64,000 nucleotides of DNA from Kappaphycus alvarezii (GCA_002205965.3 NADL03000775.1:124001-188000); one strand, 5' to 3'. Shown: positions 9,549 to 20,855, counted from the stretch's first letter. Numbers and translations are program-made. The notes: generated from the letters alone by a model not told the origin.

Positions 9549-10968
9549 ATGAAAGATAACTCTAATAGCAAGCCCGCTCTTTTCGTAAACGACCTAGACA
9601 TTGATATAAAACTCAATCTTCCCACAATAAATTTCACTATACGCATACCAAATACCATCAATCTCAGTAACGCAATTAAGTCCTCTTACAGTAGCATCTT
9701 TTTACCCCTCCCTACCTTCCCCGACCGCTCAACGAAAATGCCGTCCACGCAGCAAGCAACAATTACTGAAAGTCCCGTCCTTATCCCAACCCAGCAGCAG
9801 GCGGAGAATGCGCTGATATTCTTGCGGACGCTGCTGTAGAGCGGGAAGCGGAACTGCAGGAATTTGATAACAGCGACAGCGATTTTTCCACTGAGGATGA
9901 GACTTCATCCCCTTCCCCTGTTTTCGACATCTTCTACGAAGCGGGCGGCGCGAAAGCAGTACACGACATGACTAACTTCGATGCTTCCGAGTTCAGCACT
10001 ATTTGGGGAAGTGTGGAGCCAATTGTCAGTGAGCGCTATAACGTAGAGCCTGGTAGAAAGGGGAATTATGGGGGAACGGATATTCTTTTTATGCTTTTAA
10101 CGACATTAAAAGTAGGAGGGCAGTGGGAAATTCTGGCGAAAATGTTCAGCATGTAAGGTCCAACGTTCGAGAAAATGATGACAAAATTCATGGAACTGCT
10201 TAGTGGCCCTCTTTACGAAGCAGTTGTAGAACGTAATCGGACTATTTTTCCTTTCAATCAGATGCTTCAAGATGGCAAAAAGTTTAAGTACTACCCTACC
10301 GCTAGGTACGCTACTGATGTCACTTTTCAGCAAGCGAACAGGCCGAGTGGAAATATGCAGGAGGGGAAGGTTTATTTTAGCGGGAAACACAGGCTTTATG
10401 GGTTCAAAGTCGAAGTGTCTGTGCTTCCGAATAGACAGGCTCTGAACTGTTCGACGCACTACTCGGGGTCAGTGGCTGACTCGGAAATCTTTCAGCGGAA
10501 TATCGACTTCCACAGAGAGGCCCTGAAAAAGACACTTTCTGAAAGAGAAATTGCCGACATTGGTCCCCTCTGTGGTGAGTTCCCAAACTATTGGAGTGTA
10601 TTAACGGATAAGGGGTACCAAGGGGCTAGGGAACTGACCAGGGCATTGACTCCGAAAAAAAGCCGCGTAATGGAATTTTAAGTCTGTGGGGGGTAGTAAG
10701 AAGTAAGTGGCGCTGGAAAGAAGACCGCCACGATTGCGTTTTTCGTCTTTGTGTAGCCCTGTCAAACATTCACATTCAGATGCATCCTCTGCGCTCAGAA
10801 GACAACACTCAGCAAAAGCGGTTCAAAAAGAGACTGTATTCTATTGGCGAGGATATTGCTACTAGGCGCCGCAACGTTCAGGAGCGCTATCGTAACAAGC
10901 GGCGCAGGCGGATTGAATTGCAGTTCCGTAATGTAGAGTTCAACAGTAGAGAGTTTGAGTCTGATTAA
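9549..10968 (+). pseudogene. decayed DDE (HARBI1/DDE_Tnp_4-like) transposase
   Basis: The reading moves through several frames but describes one protein. An acidic N-terminal part (from about 9800, EREAELQEFDNSDSDFS) leads to GGTDILFMLLTTLKVGG. An in-frame TAA at 10154-10156 precedes GPTFEKMMTKF. The catalytic core then reads YATDVTFQQANRPSG, YFSGKHRLYGFKVEVSV and YWSVLTDKGYQG, giving the first two DDE acidic residues. The frame ends at 10681, and the end region resumes in another frame with SLWGVVRSKWRWKEDRHD at about 10682-10968. The segment with the third catalytic residue (usually VENFFGR) appears to be missing, so this copy cannot be active as read. Matching terminal repeats were not found. 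Confidence 0.62.
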
Positions 10969-11393
10969 AGAAAAAACTTTTATTGTTTATGAAACGGCCT
11001 TCGCCAATCCGAATGGATACGGAGCGGGAGGAGGGAGAAAGGTCGACAGAGTTTGACACCACAGAGCTAGGGGCAAGAGGTAGAGTGTCGCATGAGCGGT
11101 TGTGTCGAATCAAGTCCCCTGCTGCGCTCCTGGAAATGGAGGCGTGGTGCCCGGGTGCATCAAATATTGGGAAGTGCTGGGCGGTGCTTGCCGCGCACAT
11201 CGCGCAGAGACAAGAGCATTCCAATGTAGGGTTACCGAGGCGAACATCATCCATAGTGCGCCACACATCGACCTCGATGTAGTGGTTCGTACTGTACAGT
11301 GCTATCACAAATGCACTCAGCAGTAGCTGTATGCAGGGTGACCAATACATGAAACAGACTATGGATATACGACGATTTCCCTGGCGCAATGAA

Positions 11394-11466
11394 ATCGTCG
11401 TTTTGACCCCCCCAAGAAATAAATGGAAAATACGGATTGTGAAGTTTAAAACGACGTCGTTTTAAA
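11394..11466. repeat. CGTCGTTTT repeats including a perfect 22-bp palindrome
   Basis: CGTCGTTTT occurs at about 11396-11404, and 11445-11466 is a perfect 22-bp palindrome centred on ACGT, built from TTTAAAACGACG and its complement. The same word ends the small element at 42.26-43.12 kb, so this is probably a terminal fragment or a junction of two ends of that family. Confidence 0.6.
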
Positions 11467-11979
11467 AAAAAGTGCCTCTGTGGCCCAGAAACGAAGGTTT
11501 GTACAGTAACATAATTACAGTTATATGATGAGTTGTATGCCAAGCGGATGACCAAGACAGCCCCAGCCGAACCAACCTAAGAACCAATAACAATACAGCA
11601 AGTAGACGTCCCGCCAACGTGACGCTTTACAGTGCACCTCTACCCTCCAGCTACTAAGAGCACCGGTGCCTGCCGTATGATCATGCTTTCCACACAATAA
11701 GTTTGGCATTCAATGGATCACAGACATTGCGTCAGAGATTCAATAAAATATCCCAGTGTACACACGTGTCATTCCCATTACCTCTAAAGCAGTAATGAAA
11801 GAGCACTCGTCGTAAGATCAATGGTTTTAGGACAAAGATCAATTAAGAAGTGAGTAAAGATCACCTTAATGTTGTTTCCTGAACCGGGAGAACGATATAT
11901 CTATGGCTAACAAAGATCATAGGACTCTTAAATTCATGAAATTCTTTATTTGAGTACATCGACAGTACACGTTGAGAGC
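11467..11979. other. non-coding interval
   Basis: No gene is recognised; the short minus-strand frame at 11521-11709 has no motif. The end is AT-rich. Confidence 0.4.
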
Positions 11980-14591
11980 TCAGTGCTCTTTGTCGTTGTA
12001 GTTTTTGATGGCTGAGGAGGTGAAAGTAACCACAGATTTCACCATGCCCTTGATGAAAGTCTCGTCAAACAAATTTCGTGTATCTATACCTTCATAAATC
12101 GGCGCCGAGATGCTCCGGCGGTTTTGTGATATCGCTCGTAACGTAGTTTGATTAGGAAAAGTGAGCACCTCAGAAGACGCATCGCATATGGAATCAAAAT
12201 TACCCCGATTCAAGCTCTTTGAGACGTGATCCAACAAATAAAACCCACACTGGATACAATCATTTTGTTTTGGACCCAGAACACAAACCGCACTGCTTGC
12301 ATAGAACTTCTTCAACTCGAGTAATGCTTTCTTCACCGAATCATTTTCACCCCCGGCCGAGTTCCATTACTGCGCTTTGATCTCGTTCTACGACCGGAAC
12401 TATTAAGAATTTAATCCTTTTGGAAGTTCCCTTTGATAAATCGGATTGTCTTTCTAAAACAAGCATCTCTCACACTCTTCCCCATGCTTTCAATCATAAT
12501 CAACTGCGGTTTTCTAAAAGCAAACTTTTCTATGAGATCGAAATCAACAGCACTCTTCCGCTCATTGATAGCGTTGATCAAATACCGAAAAACCTGCCCC
12601 ATTCTTTTTATGGTCGCAAAGAAGTAATGGTCCACTTCTTTTGGCTGCCCTTGCTTTGGAGCCGGCTTCCCTTCAGAGGAAGAATCATATACTGGAATTA
12701 AAATCCAGTCCGCACTATATAGATTACCGTTCAGTCCATTAGTGTCTTTTCGGAACATTATACCAAGCCTTTCGGCCTGTTTCTCAATGGAAAACGCTAC
12801 TCCAGCAGAAATGTCACTTATGTTTGACGGATCTCTGATCACCCAAACTGATTCATGATCTAGAATCGCAGGTTCCAGTCCTTTCAGTTGTGTCAGACAT
12901 GATATTCCCTAGCGGATGGCGTCATCATACATTAAAGAAGGGTACTGCTGAAAGGGTTCATATCCCTCCCGCACACACTTGATATCAATCCCATTCAGAG
13001 TTGTGGCCCGGTACACTATCTTCCCTATCTCTCCCGATAAGGTATCACATCCTGATAGCCTATCTATCCTGATAGGGAAGATAGTGTACCGGGCCACGAC
13101 TCTGGTATATTACTGCTTAAATCCAAATCTTCTTTAGAGGCCGTAGCATCATTAGACCCTTTCCCACTTTGGCCTACTGCCACTGTCTCATTCGTACAAA
13201 TCCCTTTGTCTGTTGATTCATTGGTCCCCGGTTCATGAGTGTGTCGAGCGCTGCGAGTCGCCACATCCGTCGTTGGGGCAGTAGCTCCTTCCTTAACAAA
13301 TTTGTTCGAAGGATCCCGGTGGCCTGATCTATTGTTCGCATCACCCACAATATTGCGAGCGGCGGAATTGGAGTCCATAACGCTTTTTCTTTGATTGCTG
13401 TTTCTTTGAACATCGTTTCTTTGATCCACAGTCTCTCGCTGTTCTTGGTATTGGTAGATGAGTCAGCGGGAGCATTATGCTTTGCTTTGCGTGTTTCAGA
13501 ATTACATGCCGCACTGCCCCTTTTCTGTCTTCTCCGCCCTCCCCATATCTATCTACCATATTGCCGCATGGATTTTCTTCCTCACGGATTTCCCCGTACT
13601 CCACGGCAGTATTAATCACTTTCTCCATATCCGACTCATCCGGATCTCCGACGTCATCATCGTTCCTATCATCACCGACCTGCCCCCAATATAATTTTCT
13701 TCCTTGTGTATGTCGTTCGTCACGTTTTCCGTTTTACCATCAATATCGCTGGCACCGTTGACAAATCCCCGTTGCTCACCCTTCTGCCTAGTTTCCATAG
13801 AGCTCTGATTTACATCCATTAGAAAGGGCTGTTCATCAATCACGACTCTTTTCGCATCGTTATTACCAATTACTACCTCAGGTATACAAGGCTTGTATGC
13901 TTTAGCATTGCCCACCTCCCTCTCAGTAGCCTCTACCTCTTTCAAAACTTCCTTCCCTTTTCTTGATGTTGAGGAATTAACTACCCCAGTTGATACGGGA
14001 TCAATGTCACGTTTCCACCTTGACTTAGTCTCCGGCACTGTTGCGTGAGAGGGGGAAGTTCCATCCATGCCATGGACAATGATTTTGTTCCGAGACACAT
14101 CACTGCAATCCCCAATAGCGAGAAGTTTGGGGTTCTTTTTATTTCTGCTTCTCGGGGAATGTTTCTCATCAGTGCAAATACCGACTCGACGATCAGAATG
14201 ACCCCTACTTCCCAACGTTGAGTATCCACCCCACATCGGTAATTTATCTTTAAAATATTCAAACGCGTTTACTTGCATGGCTGTCTTTATTGCCGGCAAA
14301 GCTTCGTGAAAGCGCCCTTATGGCTGCAGCTACAGCAATACGATACAATTTGCCCCTCTCTAGCATCCGAGTGCCCTCTTTCTTAAACTGTGCGTATCCC
14401 ATGACTTTCTGTAATTTCCGTGAAGGTTTCTCCTCATGGACAGCCCCGCCATTGTTTGGATCCCCCTGACAATCTCCAGAGCACGGGGAAGGTGAGCGCG
14501 AGCGTTCCCCTTTTCGTTTTCTACGAGACGATTCTTTGTTCACTGCGCACTTAGTAAAGAACAATGTTAGAGACAAAAAATAGACATGCAC
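11980..14591 (-). pseudogene. decayed reading frame, possibly a transposon gene with a Ulp1-like protease tail
   Basis: Minus-strand frames from 14591 down to 11980 appear to be parts of one ~850-residue protein in three frames. The N-terminus is basic (ESSRRKRKGERSRSPSP), then there is a long hydrophilic, low-complexity middle (14299-13064), then a more globular end (12842-11980). In that end SADWILIPVYDSS and, further on, VLGPKQNDCIQCGFYLLDHVSKSL resemble the Trp- and Gln-x(n)-Cys-containing parts of C48 (Ulp1/SENP) cysteine proteases, which transposons such as Mutator-like elements often carry. A catalytic histidine is not convincingly placed (VDHYFF is a weak candidate). The call is tentative. 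A 27-bp inverted repeat interrupts the middle. Confidence 0.35.
13003..13097. repeat. perfect 27-bp inverted repeat inside a reading frame
   Basis: 13003-13029 and 13071-13097 are exact reverse complements (GTGGCCCGGTACACTATC at the outer end), separated by 41 bp. With one mismatch the arms extend outward to about 34 bp. The copies fall in different frames and break the minus-strand coding region, as expected of a small inverted duplication or a template-switch artefact. Confidence 0.8.
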
Positions 14592-15733
14592 AAACTCAGC
14601 AATTTGCTAGCTTTAAAAAGCGGATCGCAGTTGTGAACAGTAAAAACCAACGTAGCCAACGAAGAAGGCGATCGAAAGTGGTAATTATGCACAGATGTAG
14701 CTAGTAGATAATCTTGGGACGGGGTTCGGGCCCCTGGAAAATGAAAAGTGTGTGCCCGTAACGCGCCGCGATTGAATTGACCTCTCGTTTCACAACAGCT
14801 CAGTTGAAGTTCCCCCGCGAATGTTTGCGAACAACGACAAATGTAAACACCGCGAAGGGAAGAATGGAGGGCTGAGTTAGGCGTGCTAGTCCACTTGATG
14901 GGGATCGATAATAGTATGAAGTGATGCGCGCGAGCACGTGAAGTTGGAGCAAAAAGACTTCGGGGGGGCATTTTTGGGGAAAGTTTCCCACCTGATGTGG
15001 AGGGTGGCTAGATTAAAGCTCCAAACACAGCATGTATGCCTTCGAAGCATATTTCAAAAGCTACAGCAGTGCTCAAAAAATTGAAGATTTAATTGTTTGC
15101 CCCTCTATGACCACAGCGGGAAGCCGTGCCGTCCAAATTAAATAAAATAATGGAATATATTAATTCTCATTTAATGGTACCTGAAATCCCGTCCCAAGAG
15201 CTCCGGTACCATACATATGTAGTTCAATAATAAAATTCCCTCAGGAACCAGTGATTGCAGGACATCTGATGCCAATATCCACTGGATACTTGTCGTGACC
15301 CATTTCTAGCACTGGGACCCTAAAAATATTGTGAAATACTGTAATAACACAGTTCCCATATTATATTTACTATTAATTTTATCACAAATGCAGCGATTGG
15401 ACGACGTTGGATGCGCGCGAGCACTGGTTACTTGTCGCAACACGTTTTCGCCAAGTAGCAGCTACTCCCTGAGGTGATTACAGTACAATAAAGAGTATCT
15501 CAAGTAAGTTTTAAAAAATAAATGGATATTTAAGTAATCTCGATCTCGTTTATAAATAAAATGCGGTTTGGGGCCAGCTCCATCACGACATCCCTCAGGG
15601 AACAGCTGACCATATTTTTCATGCATTAAAAACACCCCAAATTTCCCCCCCAAGTCAGACAATGTTCTAGTTTTTAGCAGTTTTTCCTCTCGTACCGCGG
15701 AAGGGGGTAAAGTCTCAAAGCAGGAGGCACTTT
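14592..15733. other. AT-rich intergenic interval
   Basis: No protein, RNA gene or clear repeat is recognised. Minus-strand frames at 14567-14991 and 15462-15662 have no motif. Confidence 0.4.
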
Positions 15734-15994
15734 GGTATTATGATTGGAAAATTATTGGTGAATGTATCGAGAGGCTTCATCGTGTCTGCCTTCCACCACT
15801 ACACGCAAGTCACGCGTGACAGGCTGCTTCCTACTCTAGCAGTCTGTCATAAGTACACCAACGCTGAGCCAACGTGTCTGTCTGATAAGGTCCTCGTGTT
15901 CAAGTACTTGCGCAAGTGCGAAGGCAACCCGTTGAACAGGGCTATATAACCTTCGACTTTGGTCGCCACCGCTGCTGTCTCTGCTCCCCAAGTC
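15734..15994 (+). repeat. left 261-bp terminal direct repeat of the DIRS-like element
   Basis: It begins GGTATTATGATTGGAAAATT and contains a TATA-like word (CTATATAACC, about 15943-15952) near its end, about 120 bp before the Gag ATG, which would suit a promoter. It is nearly identical to 19988-20248. Confidence 0.88.
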
Positions 15995-16071
15995 GTCGCT
16001 TGTTCTCACCATTCGAACCAGCTCCGGACGAATCAACCGTCTAGGCCGACCTTCACACTTCACACATCACC

Positions 16072-16947
16072 ATGTCTAATGAGTCCTCCTCATCCTCTTC
16101 TGCACCATCCGCCAACTCTCGTCTTGACACCCTTGAGAACAAGATTGTTGGCATCGAAGGCCAACTCTCCGAGATCATCAACCTTCTCCAACCGAAGTCC
16201 GGATCTGCTAACCCCGCAACTCCCGCGGTGGCCCAAGCAAGTGCCGCAGAGAATCCGACGGACCCTGCCGCCGTCAACCCTACATCGGATACAGAAGTCG
16301 TTCGTCCCGCTACCGAGGCGTTCCAGGTCAGTAACCTGCAGTTCTCGCTACCTCCGCCCTATGCAGAAGCCGTGGCCGAAACTTTTGGTACCCGTCGAGC
16401 CTACGCCGCTACCGGAAAGCTCAACAAGTTTCAGAAACCGTCTACCGTTGCCCCCTTTCCCGCAAATCGGTTCATCCCGGAACCGGAGGGATTATTCGGT
16501 CGTATCAAGTCAGCTGACCAACGTGACGGTTGGGAAGCAGAAGTCCTGTGGAACATTGGGGAAAACTGCGAGAACGCTCTTGCAACAGCCCACAAGGTTA
16601 CCGAAGCCCTCGTGGCTAAGGACGTCGCAGCCGCTACCGAGGCATTTGCCGTTCTTCATTACTTTCTTCAAGCATCCTATTCTCGCGTTTTGGAACGCGT
16701 CGACTTCTTCACCGACGCTTTGGAATCTGGCAAGTCCGAGGCCATTCTCTTGCAGAAGTACCTCCGCGAAGACGATTTTAGTTACTCCTCCGAACTCTAC
16801 AGCTCCACCAAGCACAAGTTCGCCGAGCTCCGTTCCCAAGCCTACGCTAAGGAGTTCAATAAGCAGCAGGCCTTCTCTAGTACCCGGCGTCAAAACAGGC
16901 CTCAAGGAAGGGCTAGCTCCCAGGACCCCATGCCTGCTCGCAAGTAA
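16072..16947 (+). CDS. Gag-like protein of the DIRS-like element
   Basis: This is an intact 291-residue frame from an ATG to a TAA, placed directly after the left repeat. It starts with a serine-rich stretch and a coiled-coil-like segment (LDTLENKIVGIEGQLSEIINLLQP), followed by an alanine/proline-rich linker, then a helical half (IKSADQRDGWEAEVLWNIGENC to the end). No zinc knuckle is present, which is usual for DIRS ORF1 proteins. Its role as the structural particle protein is inferred from position. The plus-strand frame at 15959-18676 overlaps it but looks like a shadow. Confidence 0.7.
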   Translation: MSNESSSSSSAPSANSRLDTLENKIVGIEGQLSEIINLLQPKSGSANPATPAVAQASAAENPTDPAAVNPTSDTEVVRPATEAFQVSNLQFSLPPPYAEAVAETFGTRRAYAATGKLNKFQKPSTVAPFPANRFIPEPEGLFGRIKSADQRDGWEAEVLWNIGENCENALATAHKVTEALVAKDVAAATEAFAVLHYFLQASYSRVLERVDFFTDALESGKSEAILLQKYLREDDFSYSSELYSSTKHKFAELRSQAYAKEFNKQQAFSSTRRQNRPQGRASSQDPMPARK

Positions 16948-17120
16948 ACCGGTCGCAGCCGCGACCTTTTCTTTCTGCTATGTCGCACGTTCTATGGCGC
17001 AACACTCAGAAAGCCGCTTCTTAATGGTCCGAACACCTCCACGCCTCGTAATTCCTCGTACGTGCAATTCGGTTCGGAGTATACGAAGCACCCATTCAAA
17101 CTTCCCTTTCCCTTACCCAA

Positions 17121-18794
17121 TTCAAACTCCCTCAAATCCCTGTCGACCCACAACACCGGGATTTCTTCGACTCGGCTATCGCGGACGCCCTACATCGGAA
17201 GACCTACGAGGAAATCTCACCCGCCACGGCTCTCAAGTTACACCGCCAAGGATACCCAATATCCAATGCTTTCGTAGCAGTATCTGCAGGCAAGCAACGA
17301 TTGGTTATCAACCTCTCTCGTCAATCGACGTTGTTCAGGGACGTGCCGGTCAAGATGGAAACGTTAGAAGGATTCGCTCTGGAGCTCAAACAAGCAGATT
17401 TCATGTTTTCCTTCGACATCGCGAAGGGGTACCACCACTTCCGCCTACACCCCGATATCCGGAACTGGGTCCTGTTCAAAGCGGACAACCGGTATTTTCG
17501 ATGTATTGCTCTACCGTTCGGCTGGAAACTTTGCCCCGCATATTTCATCAAGTTTATGCGCCCGTTCGGCCGTTACATTCGCCATCACTACCGTCTGCGA
17601 ATTCACCCTTACATGGACGACTTCCTAATCGCTGTGAGAAGCCGCTCTCACCTACGAAAGGCTCGTCACCAAATCGATCATCTCCTGGAATCTTGCGGAC
17701 TATTGCGCAAGGAGGACAAAGGGAACTTGGCTGGTACTCGCCGAATCGAGCATTTGGGTTTCATCCTGGACACTTCGCGTATGGTTTTTGGTATTTCGGC
17801 TTGTCGAATGGAAAAGCTTCGTGGAATTGCCCAGCAATTGTTACGCCAAAGTCGCCGGAACCGCCGCCTGGTCGACGTCCAGCTGTTACGCCACTTCACA
17901 GGAGTAGCAGTGTCTTGTTCTCTCGCAATGCCTCTCGCTCGATTCTACACCCGCTCGATGTACGACTCCCTGAAACTCAAGACCAAGTCAGGGAAAAGAG
18001 TTTGGCTGCTACACGCAACTATTCGGGACCTCAAGTTTTGGCGGGACTTTCCTTTAAGCCCGCCAGAACGGCCAATATCAGCCCTATCCCCTACTCTGGC
18101 GATGCACTCAGACGCATCGACCTCCATCGGTCAGGGAGGGACTTTAGGATCGGATCTTCGGCCGGGAGCCCAAGGTACGTGGGAAGCTCGAGGACTTTGG
18201 AATCCAGTACTTCGCGTGAAACCAATCACCTTCCTGGAATTAAGCGCAGTCACGGACAACATCAGATCGTTTGCAAAGATGTTACGCTCTGGAACTCACT
18301 TCAAGATCTGGGAGGACAATCAAGCCGTCGTATCGATTTTGAACGCTATGACAACGAAGTCCAAACCGCTCATGAGAGAGCTCCGAGTGTTACACCGATT
18401 GCTTACTCGTCTCGGCATATCCATCGAATCTCATTACCTCCCGTCTGCTGTGAACCGATTCGCCGACAAGCTATCTCGCCTGCATACAATGGACGATTGG
18501 AGAATCAATCTGGAACCGCTGCGACCCCTCTTGCGCAAGCTATCCCCCACAGTGGACCGCTTCGCAGACAGTTTGAACAAGATTTGCCCACGCTTCAACA
18601 GCGAGCATGCGTGTCCCGGATCCCTTGCAATAGACGCTCTCACTCAAGATTGGAGTCAAGAAATCAACTTCTGTAATCCGCCGCTCAAATTGATCCCTCT
18701 AGTCGTTACCAAGATCTGTCAGGAAAAAGCCACCGGATATTGGTCACGCCATATTGGCCCGCGCAGCTGTTGTTCACTCGCTTGCTGCATTTGA
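17121..18794 (+). CDS. DIRS-type reverse transcriptase / RNase H
   Basis: The frame is open upstream of the first listed start (a TTG at 17301), and conserved RT sequence begins by about 17121 (PQHRDFFDSAIADAL). Expression may therefore need a frameshift from Gag or internal initiation. RT motifs: FDIAKGYHHFRLHPDIRNWV, ALPFGWKLCPAYFIKFMRP, the catalytic YMDDFLIA at about 17611, and LGFILDTSRM. RNase H follows with MHSDAS near 18102, FLELSAV and WEDNQAVVSILNA. The end (RFNSEHACPGSLAIDALTQDW, then NFCNPPLKLIPLVVTKI) is typical of DIRS elements. It overlaps the recombinase frame by about 40 bp. No internal stop occurs between 17121 and 18794. Confidence 0.85.
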   Translation, partial: FKLPQIPVDPQHRDFFDSAIADALHRKTYEEISPATALKLHRQGYPISNAFVAVSAGKQRLVINLSRQSTLFRDVPVKMETLEGFALELKQADFMFSFDIAKGYHHFRLHPDIRNWVLFKADNRYFRCIALPFGWKLCPAYFIKFMRPFGRYIRHHYRLRIHPYMDDFLIAVRSRSHLRKARHQIDHLLESCGLLRKEDKGNLAGTRRIEHLGFILDTSRMVFGISACRMEKLRGIAQQLLRQSRRNRRLVDVQLLRHFTGVAVSCSLAMPLARFYTRSMYDSLKLKTKSGKRVWLLHATIRDLKFWRDFPLSPPERPISALSPTLAMHSDASTSIGQGGTLGSDLRPGAQGTWEARGLWNPVLRVKPITFLELSAVTDNIRSFAKMLRSGTHFKIWEDNQAVVSILNAMTTKSKPLMRELRVLHRLLTRLGISIESHYLPSAVNRFADKLSRLHTMDDWRINLEPLRPLLRKLSPTVDRFADSLNKICPRFNSEHACPGSLAIDALTQDWSQEINFCNPPLKLIPLVVTKICQEKATGYWSRHIGPRSCCSLACCI

Positions 18795-19935
18795 CAAGCC
18801 CGCATCTTTTCGACGCCGAAAATCTCTATCTTCCACCAGCCTGGGCACCCAAAAAAATGCCCGCTCCGCCGTGGAAACTCGCCGTTTGGAAAATCTCGAG
18901 CAAGAAGCTTCGACACTTCCGCTAGCTGTCACGCTCCAGCAATATGTTTTGGCTGCCGCTGGCCATGGAAATTCGGAGGGTGGAGTAACCATTGCGCAAC
19001 TCATGCCGAAGGCTCGTGCACACAACACTTGGCGCTCCAATGAGATTCTCTGGAAAAAATGGCTACAGTTTTGTATGGCAGATGTTATTGACCCCTTTGC
19101 TGCATCAGAAGGGGCGTTTCTCCGCTATTTGGGTTGGCTGTTTACACAAGACAAGGTTAGCGGCTCGTCAGTTCGTAACTACCTCTCGGCTGTCATTACC
19201 GCCCATTCTCGAATTGGTAAGTCCGTTACTCTTACCCTTCTCCTCCAGCTAGCTGTGGTCGCCTATCAGCAAAGCGATCGGGAAGGAAACTCTCAGCGAT
19301 CCGGATTCGGTGAAAGAAAGGCGTTCATTGCCCAGTTCTGTGGCACGTACAATATTCGAGGCTGCGCTCGCTTCACAGTCTACAGACATCGAGTTTCTGT
19401 GTGACGCAACAGCTGTCCTGGTTAATTATGTTTTCTTTGAAAGGGAGAAGCCGGAGTCTCTCTTCTACTTTCAAACATTTCGGTCACGGCTGAATCAATC
19501 AACATCGCTATAGCCTTGCGCAAGAATCAGCAGCGAGTGGCTCACACTCTCTCCTATCGGAGGAACAGGAATTTTCAAACAAGTCTTTTGGATCTGGTCG
19601 CTCGTTGTGACTCACTTCGCCGCAACAACCGTTCCCAAAGCAAGTACTATTGGGCTCTCCCGGGCGTTAGACTGTCGACCAGTGCTCGCAACATTACAGT
19701 ATGGTTACGGAATTGCCTGGATAGCGTCAAGGTATCTCCACCTCCGCAAGTCTCGTGGTCCTCGCACTCTCTCCGTATGGGTGCAGCATCCGAGTGTGCT
19801 GCAATTGGGGTGCAGGAATATCGCATCCTAATCTGGGGCGACTGGTCTAACAGTCGCACATTCCGCGAATCGTATCTGGATGGGCGTGTGTTGCAGTGTG
19901 ATGATTCTCTGTTTTTCTTCGGTCATATGTTGTGA
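18754..19935 (+). pseudogene. tyrosine recombinase of the DIRS-like element, frameshifted
   Basis: The core-binding half is intact in the first frame (TWRSNEILWKKWLQFC...FLRYLGWLF...SSVRNYLSAVITAHSRIG). Reading then moves to another frame at about 19265-19290 (GKETLSDPDSVKERRSLPSS), and back at about 19430-19450 through KGEAGVSLLLSNISVTAESINIA, where the box A arginine should lie. The C-terminal half (19516-19935) carries SSHSLRMGAASECAAIGV with the His-x-x-Arg pair (about 19764) and GDWSNSRTFRESYLDG with the likely nucleophilic tyrosine (about 19870). Catalytic motifs are thus present but in broken frames. Since the terminal repeats are almost identical, the breaks may be consensus errors. 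Confidence 0.72.
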
Positions 19936-19987
19936 TCTCACCCTCGTATCATCCCTCCGGTCTTTTGGTTTTCTCAAATTATTATTC

Positions 19988-20248
19988 GGTATTATGATTG
20001 GAAAATTATGGGTGAATGTATCGAGAGGCTTCATCGTGTCTGCCTTCCACCACTACACGCAAGTCACGCGTGACAGGCTGCTTCCTACTCTAGCAGTCTG
20101 TCATAAGTACACCAACGCTGAGCCAACGTGTCTGTCTGATAAGGTCCTCGTGTTCAAGTACTTGCGCAAGTGCGAAGGCAACCCGTTGAACAGGGCTATA
20201 TAACCTTCGACTTTGGTCGCCACCGCTGCTGTCTCTGCTCCCCAAGTC
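19988..20248 (+). repeat. right 261-bp terminal direct repeat of the DIRS-like element
   Basis: It matches 15734-15994 over its whole length with one visible mismatch, then diverges after CTCCCCAAGTC. Confidence 0.88.
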
Positions 20249-20399
20249 CCGCTTGTTCTCCCGCCTCCCACCCTCCATTCATCCTTCATGGCCCATTCAC
20301 AAGCCGTCTTTTCTTCTTGATTTTATGTTATGATTGTTTTTGGTTTTATCATGAATATGTTATGATTCAAGTGTCACGAAAATTCAGCAACCAAGGGAA

Positions 20400-20855
20400 G
20401 TGTTGATTTGGTTCTGGTCAGAGGATCAACGCGCATATTGGTCACGGGCGTATGACCGCGCTACTCTCCTTACAACTCTTGCGACGCGAGCACACCAAAT
20501 CAAAAGAGTTTACCCAAGCGTACGCATGATGGAACGAATGGAACCGGACAAGGATCTCAGCGTCTGGGGAGACACCCCGATCACCTCATCCAATTCCACC
20601 ATTCCATTACTCCCGGTCATTTATCTCGGTCCTGGCAACTCACCTGCCTTTTCGCTGGAACATCCTCTCCCTTTGGTGTGCCTCCCCAGGCCGGCCATTG
20701 CTGGCAGCGTACGGCCACTCAAGGCAAGTAAGGTTGGCACCAAACGGAAGCTGTCACACTACACCCCTTTGAGGTACCATCCCCGGAAGAAGAGCCCCGC
20801 GCCCATAGCCGCTGTACAGCAGCATCCGGAGATTCGAGTGATCAAGCATTTTTAA
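20400..20855 (+). other. open frame of unknown meaning, 151 residues
   Basis: The frame opens with GTG and continues upstream, so no start is supported. It has a basic tail (KVGTKRKLSHYTPLRYHPRKKSPAP) and no recognised domain. It lies just downstream of the DIRS-like element and could be a transposon remnant or noise. Confidence 0.2.

Larger units (their letters stand above)
15734..20248 (+). mobile_element. DIRS-like tyrosine-recombinase retrotransposon with direct terminal repeats
   Basis: The 4.5-kb unit has 261-bp direct repeats at both ends enclosing, in order, a Gag-like ORF, a reverse transcriptase/RNase H, and a tyrosine recombinase that overlaps the RT. This order and the YR identify the DIRS order of retroelements, which integrate through a recombinase rather than a DDE integrase. 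The repeats differ at only one position I could see (15762-15770 region, TTGG against GGGG context), implying a young insertion. Most DIRS elements have inverted or split direct repeats; simple direct repeats recall the PAT/Ngaro side, but I could not find the second half (B) of a split repeat. No target duplication was evident, as expected for YR elements. Confidence 0.82.

Noticed and set aside
15959-18676. 905-codon open frame overlapping Gag and RT of the DIRS-like element
   Set aside because: Composition is Pro/Ser/Arg-rich without domains, and the overlapped frames carry the real Gag and RT motifs; it is likely a by-product of codon bias in those genes.
19218-19249. A 32-nt GTAAGT...CTCCAG intron in the recombinase
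   Set aside because: Removing it does not place the downstream conserved frame in phase.
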